NCBI GenBank assembly: GCA_948439995.1
Contig: CAOJNP010000004.1
Span: forward strand, 1 to 59,474
Direction of reading: 5' to 3'
Length of the DNA: 59,474 bases
From: an uncultured Erysipelotrichaceae bacterium
GTDB taxonomy: Bacteria; Bacillota_I; Bacilli_A; RF39; UBA660
Shown here: positions 1-7,171 of the stretch, piece by piece
How the letters are laid out: each line of letters starts with the position of its first letter
Numbering within the stretch: position 1 is the first letter of the stretch
Position numbers and translations under genes: made by a program
The notes under the pieces: model-generated
Seen by the model: only the letters and a program-made list of their open reading frames with translations
Told to the model about the DNA's origin: nothing
Databases searched by the model: none

Positions 1-1
1 A

Positions 2-181
2 CAAGTAAGACAGATTGGATCATGGTATCAAGACGAAGCCTGGTTTGTCTATACTACTGAACCTTGGTTTATACGTGGTCATGAGTTTCTTGGTGGAGCT
101 TGTGTTGGAGTGTTTGCTTTGGGTCATTCTCTTGGTAGTATGTTTTCATGGGCTGGTTTTCGCGTCGTGCTAGCGCTTTAG
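2..181 (+). CDS. DGR target (variable) protein, C-terminal fragment
   Basis: The gene is cut by the window edge; 59 codons remain, ending in TAG. The frame reads GSWYQDEAWFVYTTEPW, then a glycine-rich stretch with GVFA, and ends GFRVVLAL. A PW...R...G..GVFA...GFRVVLA scaffold is typical of the C-type-lectin or formylglycine-enzyme-like fold diversified by DGRs, whose variable residues form the ligand-binding face. Nearly the whole fragment is variable repeat. The retroelement genes follow downstream on the same strand. The N-terminal part, and so the cellular location, cannot be seen. Confidence 0.85.
   Translation, partial: QVRQIGSWYQDEAWFVYTTEPWFIRGHEFLGGACVGVFALGHSLGSMFSWAGFRVVLAL
41..164 (+). 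repeat. DGR variable repeat (VR)
   Basis: These 124 nt match 2941-3064 with only four differences, at 122, 123, 143 and 144. At all four the downstream copy has A and this copy has G, G, T and T. Substitution only at template adenines is the signature of DGR mutagenic retrohoming, so this is the recipient and 2941-3064 the template. The changes turn two Asn codons into Gly and Phe. Identity ends at CGCG; the VR continues TCGTG where the template copies read ATAGT. Confidence 0.85.
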
Positions 182-186
182 CGCTA
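171..186 (+). other. Hairpin at the VR 3' end
   Basis: TAGCGC (171-176) pairs with GCGCTA (181-186) around a TTTA loop; the target stop codon lies inside. A short GC-rich hairpin or cruciform with a tetraloop just downstream of the VR is a known DGR requirement, for example in Bordetella phage, where it stimulates target recognition. None of the downstream template copies has this sequence, which fits a recipient-only signal. Confidence 0.6.
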
Positions 187-200
187 ACTCTGCTTTTGTA

Positions 201-389
201 AAATTAAATCGAAGAAGTGGATTAAAATTAAAAGAAAAATCTATGAATGTTTGAAGCCTTTCGCTCCCTTTTTGGCGAAAGGCTTTTGCAGTTTTCTACC
301 AGCGTTAGCTGGTAAAAAAAGTATGCGCTTTTCCGTTTTGGGAAAAGCGCATGTAAATTTTTTTTTCTACGAAGAGTTCGATTTAATTT
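201..389. other. Nested inverted-repeat block with three hairpin arms
   Basis: A perfect 13-bp inverted repeat (201-213 with 377-389) encloses three hairpins: an 11-bp stem (254-264/275-285), a 7-bp stem with tetraloop (297-303/308-314) and a 12-bp stem (323-334/341-352). The first and third could act as intrinsic terminators for the target gene, but a closing stem around three arms is more than a terminator needs. No convincing ORF covers the block. I do not recognise a known RNA family. Confidence 0.55.
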
Positions 390-416
390 GACATTTTTCG
401 CAAATAACAATATAAT
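388..416 (+). promoter_or_regulatory. Consensus sigma-A promoter of the DGR operon
   Basis: TTGACA (388-393), a 17-bp spacer and TATAAT (411-416) match the vegetative consensus exactly. Transcription would start near 423, about 290 nt before the first DGR gene. The -35 box overlaps the right arm of the 13-bp inverted repeat. Confidence 0.75.
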
Positions 417-422
417 TTGAAT

Positions 423-705
423 AGGAAGGAATAGAAAATATTTTTTCTAAACCTTTCTTCAATTACAGGATTTAAAATATAATATTGGTTTTCAAAAAGT
501 CTCAAAAAAATCGTCCTGTTTTTGAGTAGTAAGATGTAATATCAAATGTTTTTACATTTGGTAGTGTTATAAGAGTTGGTAGTTTTTACTAGCTCTTATT
601 TCATCCTTTTGGAAAAATTCTTTGTTTTTCAAAGTTATGGTCGAATTCTTCCAAGTCAATTTAAATGAATTTTAGCAGTACATGATTTTTGTATTGCTTT
701 TTTTT
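423..705 (+). ncRNA. Structured leader RNA of the DGR operon (unknown class)
   Basis: Between the promoter and the first gene the transcript can form successive hairpins: 424-460 with an internal loop; ACAGGA (from about 466) with TCCTGT (about 530); CAAATGT/ACATTTG (544-550/554-560); an 11-bp stem with two G-U pairs around 568-597; a stem with nested CTTTG/CAAAG around 609-650; and the terminator stem 674-698. G-U pairs that keep stems intact point to RNA rather than DNA structure. It could be an attenuated leader, a riboswitch-like element or an independent small RNA. It matches no family I can name. Confidence 0.5.
674..705 (+). terminator. Intrinsic terminator directly in front of the DGR genes
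   Basis: AGCAGTACA (674-682) pairs with TGTATTGCT (690-698) with one G-U, followed by a U tract to 705. The ribosome binding site GGAGG (706-710) begins immediately after, so termination here would cut off the downstream operon. This suggests attenuation or a separate short transcript. Confidence 0.65.
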
Positions 706-713
706 GGAGGTAA

Positions 714-1100
714 ATGATGAGTAAAATTTATGAAAAATATCTTGCATTAAAAGAAAGTGATCCAGATAAATTATATTTATTTCGTTGTGGAAACTTTTAT
801 ATCTTTTTAGCAGATGATGCTGATTTTATTAATAATTATGTTGTATTAAAACGAACAAAATTTTCAAAAGAAGTGATGAAATGTGGTTTTCCCGTGGGAA
901 GTAAAGAAGAATATTTAAAAGTATTTGAACATCAAAATTTAAAAATTGAAGTAATTGAAAATCCATTGTTGCCAGTAGAAATTAGTGAACGAGAAAAATT
1001 TGTTGTAAATTATTTAAAAAATATAGAAATCAATATGCTTACACCGATTGATGCAATTAATAAATTAAAAGAATTACAGGAGATGTTTTATGAATCATAA
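714..1100 (+). CDS. DGR accessory protein, MutS-domain-I-like
   Basis: The 128-aa protein resembles the N-terminal mismatch-recognition domain of MutS: an early YLALKESDPDKLYLFRCGNFY stretch parallels the MutS 'YLELKEKYPD..LLFRVGDFYE' motif, then a GFPVGSKEEYLK segment matches the 'GVP.H....YL..L' part. The clamp, lever and ATPase domains are absent. MutS-like small proteins are known accessory genes in some DGRs; the role is unproved. GGAGG lies just upstream of tandem ATGs, and the gene overlaps avd by 11 nt, so it is part of the retroelement operon. Confidence 0.65.
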   Translation: MMSKIYEKYLALKESDPDKLYLFRCGNFYIFLADDADFINNYVVLKRTKFSKEVMKCGFPVGSKEEYLKVFEHQNLKIEVIENPLLPVEISEREKFVVNYLKNIEINMLTPIDAINKLKELQEMFYES

Positions 1101-1464
1101 AGAAGAAACAAAAACTGTAGAAGATTTAATTATCTATAAGCAATATATTGAATTAATTTATTATACCGAAAATATATTAATGAAATATCCAAAATGTGAA
1201 AGATTTGCATTAGCAAGTACGATTAAAAATGCTACTTATGAGGGAATGCGATGTGTTATAAATGCATTTAAAGAATATAATCGTGATCAAAAATTATCGA
1301 ATTTAAATCATTTAGATACGACTTTAAAAATGATTAAAGTTATGATCAGAGTATCTTACAAAAAAAGATATATTAATGCAAAAAATTATACAGCATGGGG
1401 GAAAAAACTGGCTAATTTGGGTAACTTGCTTGGAGGATGGATGAAATCATGCCTAAAACAATAA
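1090..1464 (+). CDS. avd: Accessory variability determinant (Avd), four-helix bundle
   Basis: The 124-aa, Lys/Tyr-rich helical protein has size, composition and position typical of Avd. Avd forms a pentameric barrel that binds the reverse transcriptase and the template RNA and is needed for mutagenic cDNA synthesis. The central segment ALASTIKNATYEGMRCVINA and the ending with a conserved Trp (AWGKKLANLGNLLGGWMKS) fit the family (23S rRNA intervening-sequence-like or Avd-like fold). It overlaps the gene before and the reverse transcriptase after it, which suggests translational coupling. Confidence 0.8.
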   Translation: MNHKEETKTVEDLIIYKQYIELIYYTENILMKYPKCERFALASTIKNATYEGMRCVINAFKEYNRDQKLSNLNHLDTTLKMIKVMIRVSYKKRYINAKNYTAWGKKLANLGNLLGGWMKSCLKQ

Positions 1465-2477
1465 GAAATGTTTATGATGAAAAATTAACATTTATTAAAC
1501 TTTTAGAGGCTCATGAACGCGCAAGTAAAAATAAAAAAAATCATAAAGATGTGATTTTATTTGAAATGGATTTAGAAAGTAACATTGCGAATTTATTACA
1601 TAAAATAAAAACAGGAACTTATCGTATGGGGAAATATCATGAATTTTATGTGTATGAACCAAAGCAAAGACTGATTAAAGCACTACCTTATGTTGATCGA
1701 ATTGTGCATCAATGGTATGTAGAAGAATTTATAAAACCATATATGGCACCCCGATTTATTTTTACTAGTTTTGCATGTATTGAAGAAAGAGGTGCCCATA
1801 AAGCAGTGGATTTTTTACAGAAATATATGAGAATAATGAAACGAAATTATGGCAATTATTATATTTTAAAATGTGACATCAAAAAATATTTTTATAATAT
1901 TGATCGTAACATTTTATTTCAAATTTTATCTCGTTATATTTCGGATAAAAAATTACTTGATTTTACAAAGTTATTATTATTTGATGAACCAGAATCTATT
2001 GGAATTCCAATTGGAAATTACACGAGTCAGTATTTTGCCAATATTTATTTAAATGAATTAGACCATTATGTGAAGGAGAAACTAAGAGTCAAATATTATT
2101 TAAGATATATGGATGATTTTATTTTGCTTTGTAAAACAAAAGAAGAAGCAAGAGAATATAAGAAGATTCTTGAAGAATTTCTTTCTTTTAAATTACATTT
2201 AGAATTTAACAAAAAAACTAGATATTATCCAAATAGTATGGGAGTAGATTTTTGTGGATATAAAGTTTTTGAAACACATCGTTTAATACGAAAAAGAAGT
2301 AAAGATAAAATGCGACGTCACATTAAAAAGTGGAATAAAAAGTATCGTTTAGGAACTTTAGATTTAAAAGAAGTAGAACAAAGTTGGAATGCGTGGCTTG
2401 GACATATTAAACATGCAAATTGTTATACTCTTCAAAATCGTTATCATGATTTAATGGAGTTTCGAGACATCTTTTAG
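1449..2477 (+). CDS. DGR reverse transcriptase
   Basis: The RT domain shows CDIKKYFYNID (catalytic Asp, about residues 142-152), then IGNYTSQYFANIYLNELD (about 188-205) and the catalytic YMDD box (about 220-223). IGNxxSQ in place of the QGxxxSP of group II intron and retron RTs is diagnostic of DGR RTs, which misincorporate opposite template adenines. The 342-aa length fits; there is no maturase or endonuclease domain. GGAGG at 1432-1436 favours ATG 1449 over ATG 1437, which would touch the RBS. It overlaps avd. Confidence 0.93.
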   Translation: MPKTIRNVYDEKLTFIKLLEAHERASKNKKNHKDVILFEMDLESNIANLLHKIKTGTYRMGKYHEFYVYEPKQRLIKALPYVDRIVHQWYVEEFIKPYMAPRFIFTSFACIEERGAHKAVDFLQKYMRIMKRNYGNYYILKCDIKKYFYNIDRNILFQILSRYISDKKLLDFTKLLLFDEPESIGIPIGNYTSQYFANIYLNELDHYVKEKLRVKYYLRYMDDFILLCKTKEEAREYKKILEEFLSFKLHLEFNKKTRYYPNSMGVDFCGYKVFETHRLIRKRSKDKMRRHIKKWNKKYRLGTLDLKEVEQSWNAWLGHIKHANCYTLQNRYHDLMEFRDIF

Positions 2478-2528
2478 GAAATTTTGTCAAAATCATTTTT
2501 ATTCTTTTAAAAGAGTGATACATTTTTT

Positions 2529-2768
2529 ATGGTGAATAAAATGAATTTATATTATCAAAATGAGACACTTTTTATTGATGTAAATGGTATTTTAGATGAA
2601 GAACATATGAAATATTTAAAACGAAAAATCTTTCGAATTGTAGATGATTATGATATTAATCATATTATTCTTAGAAGTTATCCTAATAATTTAGAATATA
2701 AAAAAATGTTTCAGCAAATAAAAAAAGAATATAATCAAAAATATACGGGATATTTTGTCATAAGATAA
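2529..2768 (+). CDS. Small STAS-like protein next to the DGR RT
   Basis: This 79-aa protein follows the RT by about 50 bp. The segment LFIDVNGILDEEHMKYLKR and the following hydrophobic IINHIILR-type strand resemble the beta-helix pattern of STAS domains (anti-sigma-factor antagonists such as SpoIIAA), but the usual phosphorylatable Ser region is not recognisable and the protein is short. ATG 2529 and ATG 2541 are both possible; no strong RBS is visible. A regulatory or accessory DGR role is inferred only from position. Confidence 0.45.
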   Translation: MVNKMNLYYQNETLFIDVNGILDEEHMKYLKRKIFRIVDDYDINHIILRSYPNNLEYKKMFQQIKKEYNQKYTGYFVIR

Positions 2769-2774
2769 TTTAAT

Positions 2775-2802
2775 TTGTCTTTCTTTTATCCCTTAATATG
2801 AT
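2775..2802 (+). promoter_or_regulatory. Possible promoter for the template-repeat array
   Basis: TTGTCT (2775-2780), a 16-bp spacer and TATGAT (2797-2802) would start a transcript near 2809 that runs through the three template copies. Template RNA must be transcribed in a DGR, so a promoter here is plausible; the boxes are imperfect. Confidence 0.4.
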
Positions 2803-2941
2803 TTTAGTAATATTTTTCTAAATATATAGTATGCTTTTTTCTTTCATGTAGTAAGAATTCTTAGAGTGGTTTCGCAGAAATTTATTAAATTATTTGAAAA
2901 TTTAAATTTTAATGTTATATTTATTAGGGATTACGATAAGT

Positions 2942-3064
2942 GGTTTGTCTATACTACTGAACCTTGGTTTATACGTGGTCATGAGTTTCTTGGTGGAGCT
3001 TGTGTTGGAGTGTTTGCTTTGAATCATTCTCTTGGTAGTATGAATTCATGGGCTGGTTTTCGCG
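2942..3064 (+). repeat. Template repeat copy A (TR-A), donor of the upstream VR
   Basis: 123-nt core, 97% identical to the VR of the target gene; every difference is an A here (3022, 3023, 3043, 3044). Read in the target frame it gives the PWFIRG...GVFAL...AGFR scaffold with Asn at the two changed codons, then DSNYDK and stop instead of VVLAL. Only 19 of 124 bases (2941-3064) are A, low for a template repeat and for this genome. A 72-codon frame runs through it from a GTG at 2866 without an RBS; I treat that as non-coding. Confidence 0.8.
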
Positions 3065-3238
3065 ATAGTAACTATGATAAATAAAGTTTAAAATTAATTT
3101 ACGAATTAATAAAGAATTGTCATAGAGTTGTAATTCCATTTCTTCGGAATAAATACATTTAATTATTAAAACAAGATTAGTAAAAATATTCGAACTTTTT
3201 GTTTTATATTTTACTTTGTTTCATGGGATTATAACAAA

Positions 3239-3361
3239 GGTTTGTCTATACTGCTCAGCCTTGGTACACTCGTGGTGGTGTGTTTTCAGTCGGCATTGGT
3301 GCTGGAGTGTTTGCCATTCATCCTAATCATGGTAGAGTGGATCTGGCTTATGGTTTTCGCG
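3239..3361 (+). repeat. Template-like repeat copy B (TR-B)
   Basis: Same 123-nt length and scaffold as copy A (FV.T..PW..R...GVFA...GFR) but different at most variable-position codons, reading for example QPWYTRGGVF and IHPNHGRVDLAYGFR. An in-frame TAA just upstream (TTATAACAAAGG context) shows it is not translated from the flank. It is followed by the same 25-nt tail and AT-rich hairpin (3390-3396/3401-3407) as copy A. It could be the template for another target gene, or a stored variant. Confidence 0.7.
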
Positions 3362-3534
3362 ATAGTAACTATGATAAATAAAGCTTAAAATTAATTTACG
3401 AATTAATAAAGAATTGTCATAGAGTTATAATTCCATTTCTTCGGAATAAATACATTTATTATTAAAACAAGATTAGTAAAAATGTTTGAACTTTTTGTTT
3501 TATATTTTATTTTGTTTCATGGGATTATAACAAA

Positions 3535-3657
3535 GGTTTGTCTCTACTGTTCAGCCTTGGTTTCTCCGTAGTGGTGGTCATTTTATTGGATTGGATGCCG
3601 GAGTGTTTGCCATTGGTCGTGCTTTTGGTAGTGTGGATCCAAACATTGGTTTTCGCG
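3535..3657 (+). repeat. Template-like repeat copy C (TR-C)
   Basis: Third 123-nt copy, preceded by the same 3'-flank sequence as copy B. It encodes the same scaffold with a different variable-residue set (QPWFLRSGGHF, AIGRAFGSVDPNIGFR). Its 3' tail differs from A and B after CGCG (GTTTTATACTATGATAA), so the array unit is broken here. No start codon or RBS serves this frame. Confidence 0.65.
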
Positions 3658-3733
3658 GTTTTATACTATGATAATTTAATTATGACAAATAAGTTTAAGG
3701 ATTTAATTCATTTTAGAAGAAAATAAATTCATA

Positions 3734-3768
3734 AAAAAATAAGGTATAAACAAAATACCTTATTTTTT
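3734..3768. terminator. Bidirectional intrinsic terminator
   Basis: A 14-bp stem (3734-3747/3755-3768) with A tract on one side and T tract on the other separates the rightward DGR region from the leftward symporter gene and can serve both. Confidence 0.8.
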
Positions 3769-3774
3769 CTTTTT

Positions 3775-4971
3775 CTATTCTTTTAATAATTTTTCAATAA
3801 ACATGGTTGATGGAACATCGCCTGTTGCATTTAAACATGTTGCTGGAGCATCAATGAGCCATGCAATAGTTGTTAATAATATATAAGCTGAAGTTGGAAA
3901 ACCAAAAATAGATAATATTAATAATTCACTAATTAAACCACCTGATGGAATTCCTGACATTGCCATGCAAATAAATGTTGCAAGTAAGAGTGTGATTAGT
4001 ATATTTGGAAGTGTAAAGAAATTTTTTCCATAGATTGCGAATAAAAACATTACTTTTAAAACAGTTCCCATACTTGAGCCTTCCATGTGAGTAGCAGCAC
4101 CTAACGACATACTAACACTACTTATTTCGTTTTTCACTTTTAATTTTTTTGCAGCTTCAATATTGATTGGTAGTGTTGCAAGAGAAGAACAGGTAGCAAG
4201 TGATGTAAAAGCAGAACTTGAAATGTGTTTCCAAAGATCTTTTACTCCATTTTTTCCTCTACTTAAAACCGCATATAAACTATAGAATAATGCAAAATAA
4301 ATAACACATGCAATTAAATAAATGACGAGATAAGATGCATAGGAACCGATCAATTCGGGACCCATTTCTGCAATGAGATTTGCAAAGTAAGCACAAATTC
4401 CAATTGGAGCATAATACATAATGATATCAATTACTTTTAGTAAAGCCTCATTTCCACCTTCTAATAATCTTTTTACGGTTTCCCCTTTTTCTTTTGCAGC
4501 AGCAACGCCAAAACCTACTAAGCAAGAGAAAATAATCAGTGGTAATAAATGTTTTCTTGATAATAATTCTGAGAAATCTGAAACAGTAATGGTTTCAACA
4601 ATTTTTTCTTTGATATCAATATTTTCTACTTCTAAGTTTTCAGTTGGTATAGGGTTGTCTATTTTTGGTCTCGCAAGTGAGAGTGTTCCCATCATGAAGA
4701 TAGAACTAATTAAACTTGTTGTTAAAAATACAATAAGTGTTGTGCGTACAATTTTACCAAATTTCTTTCCTGAACCAAATTTTGCAATGGAACTTGATAT
4801 TAAGAAAAAAACAAGCGGTACTACGATGGTAAATAATAAATTGATGAAAATATCTCCTAAGGGTTTGATGATGCTTACTTGTTCTTTTAAGAAAATTCCG
4901 AGTAAACATCCAATTATCATGGCAATAATTAATACAATTGATGATTTCCATTTGATTTTTATCTTTTTCAT
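3775..4971 (-). CDS. Dicarboxylate/amino acid:cation symporter (DAACS family)
   Basis: The 398-aa integral membrane protein has the GltP/SstT/DctA family pattern: several N-terminal TM helices, a serine-rich re-entrant loop (AFTSLATCSSLATLP), the GAATHMEGSSMG segment, and the ending LIDAPATCLNATGDVPSTM with the substrate and cation-binding NxTGD. Such carriers import Glu, Asp, Ser/Thr or C4-dicarboxylates with Na+ or H+; the substrate cannot be fixed here. AGGAGG precedes the ATG at 4971, so I use it rather than the in-frame ATG seven codons upstream, which overlaps a probable -10 box (TATAAT on this strand, 4991-4996). Confidence 0.88.
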   Translation of the reverse strand: MKKIKIKWKSSIVLIIAMIIGCLLGIFLKEQVSIIKPLGDIFINLLFTIVVPLVFFLISSSIAKFGSGKKFGKIVRTTLIVFLTTSLISSIFMMGTLSLARPKIDNPIPTENLEVENIDIKEKIVETITVSDFSELLSRKHLLPLIIFSCLVGFGVAAAKEKGETVKRLLEGGNEALLKVIDIIMYYAPIGICAYFANLIAEMGPELIGSYASYLVIYLIACVIYFALFYSLYAVLSRGKNGVKDLWKHISSSAFTSLATCSSLATLPINIEAAKKLKVKNEISSVSMSLGAATHMEGSSMGTVLKVMFLFAIYGKNFFTLPNILITLLLATFICMAMSGIPSGGLISELLILSIFGFPTSAYILLTTIAWLIDAPATCLNATGDVPSTMFIEKLLKE

Positions 4972-5122
4972 AAAAATACCTCCTAGTTTCATTATATCGA
5001 TACTTTTTTAAAAATAGAAAGAAAAATTGACATTTCTTGACATTTTTCTTTTTTTTCTTGAAACAGGAATTTAATTTTTCATAAAAGAATAAATTTTCTT
5101 TAGAGAATTCAAAGGAAAAGTC

Positions 5123-5151
5123 TTGAGAATTTTCTTCTATTTTGATAAAAT
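5123..5151 (+). promoter_or_regulatory. Promoter of rpsB-tsf
   Basis: TTGAGA (5123-5128), 17 bp, TAAAAT (5146-5151). Transcription starts near 5158, leaving a leader of about 110 nt before rpsB. Confidence 0.65.
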
Positions 5152-5157
5152 ACAAGT

Positions 5158-5266
5158 GGCTTTTAGTAAGCAAATAGACATGTGAAAGGGAAAAAGGAAT
5201 TCGAGTGCCGAAGAGGTGAATTTCTTTTGTTGATCTTTACAGGTGAAAAACGAAGGAGGATTTATT
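5158..5266 (+). promoter_or_regulatory. Possible structured rpsB leader
   Basis: AGGAATTC (5195-5202) pairs with GAATTTCT (5218-5225), one G-U, around a GC-richer 15-nt loop containing GTGCCGAAGAGG, which stands out from the AT-rich surroundings. Autoregulatory leaders are common on ribosomal protein operons; I cannot assign this to a described class. Confidence 0.4.
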
Positions 5267-6205
5267 ATGGCCGTAGTTTCTATGAGTAACCTTTTAGAAG
5301 CTGGAGTTCATTTTGGACATCAAACAAAACGTTGGAATCCAAAAATGAAACCTTATATCTTTGCTGCAAGAGAAGATATTTATATTATTGACTTGCAAAA
5401 AACTGCAGAAAAATTGGAAATTGCTTATCAAGAAGTAAAGACAATTGCAGAAAATGGTGGAACATTCTTGTTTGTAGGAACTAAAAAACAAGCAAGTGAA
5501 GTATCCAAAGAAGAAGCAGAAAGAAGTAATTCATTTTATGTAAATGAAAGATGGCTTGGAGGAACGCTTACCAATTTCCGTACAATTAGAAGAAGAGTAA
5601 AACGTTTAGAAGAAATTGAAAACATGGAGAAAAATGGAACATTTGAAGTGTTACCGAAAAAAGAAGTTATCGGACTTAAAAAAGAATATGAAAAATTAAA
5701 TCGATTATTGTGTGGAATTCGTGGAATGGTAAAAATTCCACAAGCATTGATTATTGTTGATCCAAAAAAAGAAATCAATGCGATTCGTGAAGCAAGAAAA
5801 TTAAATATTCCAGTATTTGGTCTTGTTGATACCAATTGTGATCCAGATGATGTTGATTTTGTAATACCTGGAAATGATGATGCAGTTCGCTCTGTAAAAG
5901 TTGTTTTAGGTGTTTTAAACAATGCTATTTGTGAAGCAAATCATTTAGAAATGGTAGATTATGTAACAGAAGAAGATAAGAAAAAAGCTATAACAAAAGA
6001 AAATACTACCGAAGAAGTAAAACCAATTATGGAGGAAGCTTTAAAAGAAGATCAATCAGTAAAAGAAATGGCAGCAGCAGAAGAAGAAATCAGTGATTTA
6101 TCGAGAAAAACATTAGCAGAATTAAAAGCCATGGCAAAAGAAGCAAACATTAAAGGTTATAGTACCATGAAAAAAGATGATTTAATTGCATCTTTATCAA
6201 AATAA
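5267..6205 (+). CDS. rpsB: 30S ribosomal protein S2 with C-terminal SAP/Rho-N-like extension
   Basis: S2 family throughout: [19 protein letters not shown] at the start, [12 protein letters not shown] and [19 protein letters not shown] further on. S2 is placed late on the 30S head-body junction and helps bind S1 and mRNA. At 312 aa it is longer than the usual 230-260: after about residue 235 there is an acidic linker and a last segment with [20 protein letters not shown] and KKDDLIASL, a helix-extended-helix pattern like Rho-N/SAP nucleic-acid-binding motifs. AAGGAGG precedes ATG 5267; a start eight codons upstream lacks an RBS. tsf follows 14 nt downstream. Confidence 0.97.
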   Translation: MAVVSMSNLLEAGVHFGHQTKRWNPKMKPYIFAAREDIYIIDLQKTAEKLEIAYQEVKTIAENGGTFLFVGTKKQASEVSKEEAERSNSFYVNERWLGGTLTNFRTIRRRVKRLEEIENMEKNGTFEVLPKKEVIGLKKEYEKLNRLLCGIRGMVKIPQALIIVDPKKEINAIREARKLNIPVFGLVDTNCDPDDVDFVIPGNDDAVRSVKVVLGVLNNAICEANHLEMVDYVTEEDKKKAITKENTTEEVKPIMEEALKEDQSVKEMAAAEEEISDLSRKTLAELKAMAKEANIKGYSTMKKDDLIASLSK

Positions 6206-6219
6206 TTGGAGGGATATTT

Positions 6220-7095
6220 ATGATTACCGCTGAAATGGTAAAGAATTTAAGAGAAACAACTGGTGCAGGCATGATGGATTGTAAAAAAGCACTTGCAGAA
6301 TGCAATGGAGATATGGAAGCTGCTGTCGATTATTTAAGAGAAAAAGGAATTGCCAAAGCGAATAAAAAAGAATCTCGTATTGCAGCAGAAGGTTTATCAA
6401 ATATTTTTATTGATGGAAATAAAGCCATCATATTAGAAGTAAATTCTGAAACAGACTTTGTAAGTAAAAATGATGAATTTAAAGAAATGATTGAAGAAAT
6501 TGGGAAAACAATTTTAAGTGGTAATGCAACTACTTTAGAAAGTGCTTTAGAACTTCAAACAAAAGAAGGAACAATTCAAGATTTAATTGTTTCTAAGACT
6601 GCTAAAATAGGAGAAAAATTATCTCTTCGTCGATTTGAAGTTTTAGAAAAAGAAGACAATGAAGTATTTGGAGCTTATTTACATTTAGGAGGTAGAATTG
6701 CAGCATTATCTGTTTTATCAAGTACAACAGAAGAGATTGCCAAAGATGTTTCTATGCAATCTGCAGCAATGAGTCCAAAATATGTTTTCCGTGAAGAAGT
6801 TCCAGCTGATGAAGTAGAAAGAGAAAAAGAAATCTTAAAAGAACAGGCAATGAATGAAGGAAAACCTGAAGAAATTGCTATGAAAATGGTAGAAGGAAGA
6901 CTTCATAAATTCTTCAAAGAAATTTGTCTTAGTGAACAAGCTTTTATTAAAAATGGCGATATGGATGTTGCTACTTATGTAAAAAATCATGGTGGTACGA
7001 TTAAAAAAGTAGTTCGTTATGAAGTTGGCGAAGGAATGGAAAAAAGACAAGATGATTTTGCACAAGAAGTTATGAATCAAGTGAATGGAAATTAA
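6220..7095 (+). CDS. tsf: Elongation factor Ts
   Basis: The 291-aa protein begins with the UBA-like domain and the signature LRETTGAGMMDCKKAL, followed by the EF-Ts core with LEVNSETDFVSKND. EF-Ts catalyses GDP release from EF-Tu. Length fits bacterial EF-Ts. It is co-transcribed with rpsB (GGAGG RBS, 14-nt gap) and is followed by an intrinsic terminator; pyrH, normally next, is absent from this spot. Confidence 0.97.
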   Translation: MITAEMVKNLRETTGAGMMDCKKALAECNGDMEAAVDYLREKGIAKANKKESRIAAEGLSNIFIDGNKAIILEVNSETDFVSKNDEFKEMIEEIGKTILSGNATTLESALELQTKEGTIQDLIVSKTAKIGEKLSLRRFEVLEKEDNEVFGAYLHLGGRIAALSVLSSTTEEIAKDVSMQSAAMSPKYVFREEVPADEVEREKEILKEQAMNEGKPEEIAMKMVEGRLHKFFKEICLSEQAFIKNGDMDVATYVKNHGGTIKKVVRYEVGEGMEKRQDDFAQEVMNQVNGN

Positions 7096-7099
7096 TTTT

Positions 7100-7126
7100 G
7101 ACACTTTCTTAGGAAAGTGTCTTTTT
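7100..7126 (+). terminator. Terminator of rpsB-tsf
   Basis: GACACTTTC (7100-7108) pairs with GAAAGTGTC (7113-7121) around TTAG, followed by TTTTT. Confidence 0.9.
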
Positions 7127-7171
7127 AGATGAATTGCTTTATGTTATACTTTATTTAAGTGAGTGATTTAG

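Larger units (their letters stand above)
2942..3657 (+). repeat. Tandem array of three DGR repeats, ~297-bp period
   Basis: Core starts are 297 and 296 bp apart. The linkers 3065-3238 and 3362-3534 differ by about five substitutions (all transitions) and one 1-nt gap, so they are roughly 97% identical; each holds an ATTAATT/AATTAAT hairpin and an ATTCC/GGAAT hairpin. The cores between these linkers are much more divergent. Tandem duplication alone would not produce hypervariable cores inside near-identical linkers. Confidence 0.75.

Noticed and set aside
1437-2477. Retron or group II intron reverse transcriptase
   Set aside because: IGNxxSQ, the Avd neighbour and the VR/TR pair identify a DGR; no msr/msd or maturase domain.
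2866-3084. 72-codon frame through template copy A as a gene
   Set aside because: GTG start without RBS; sequence is explained as a template repeat, and copies B and C have in-frame stops at the equivalent place.
4421-5011. 196-codon plus-strand frame
   Set aside because: Antisense shadow of the DAACS symporter gene.
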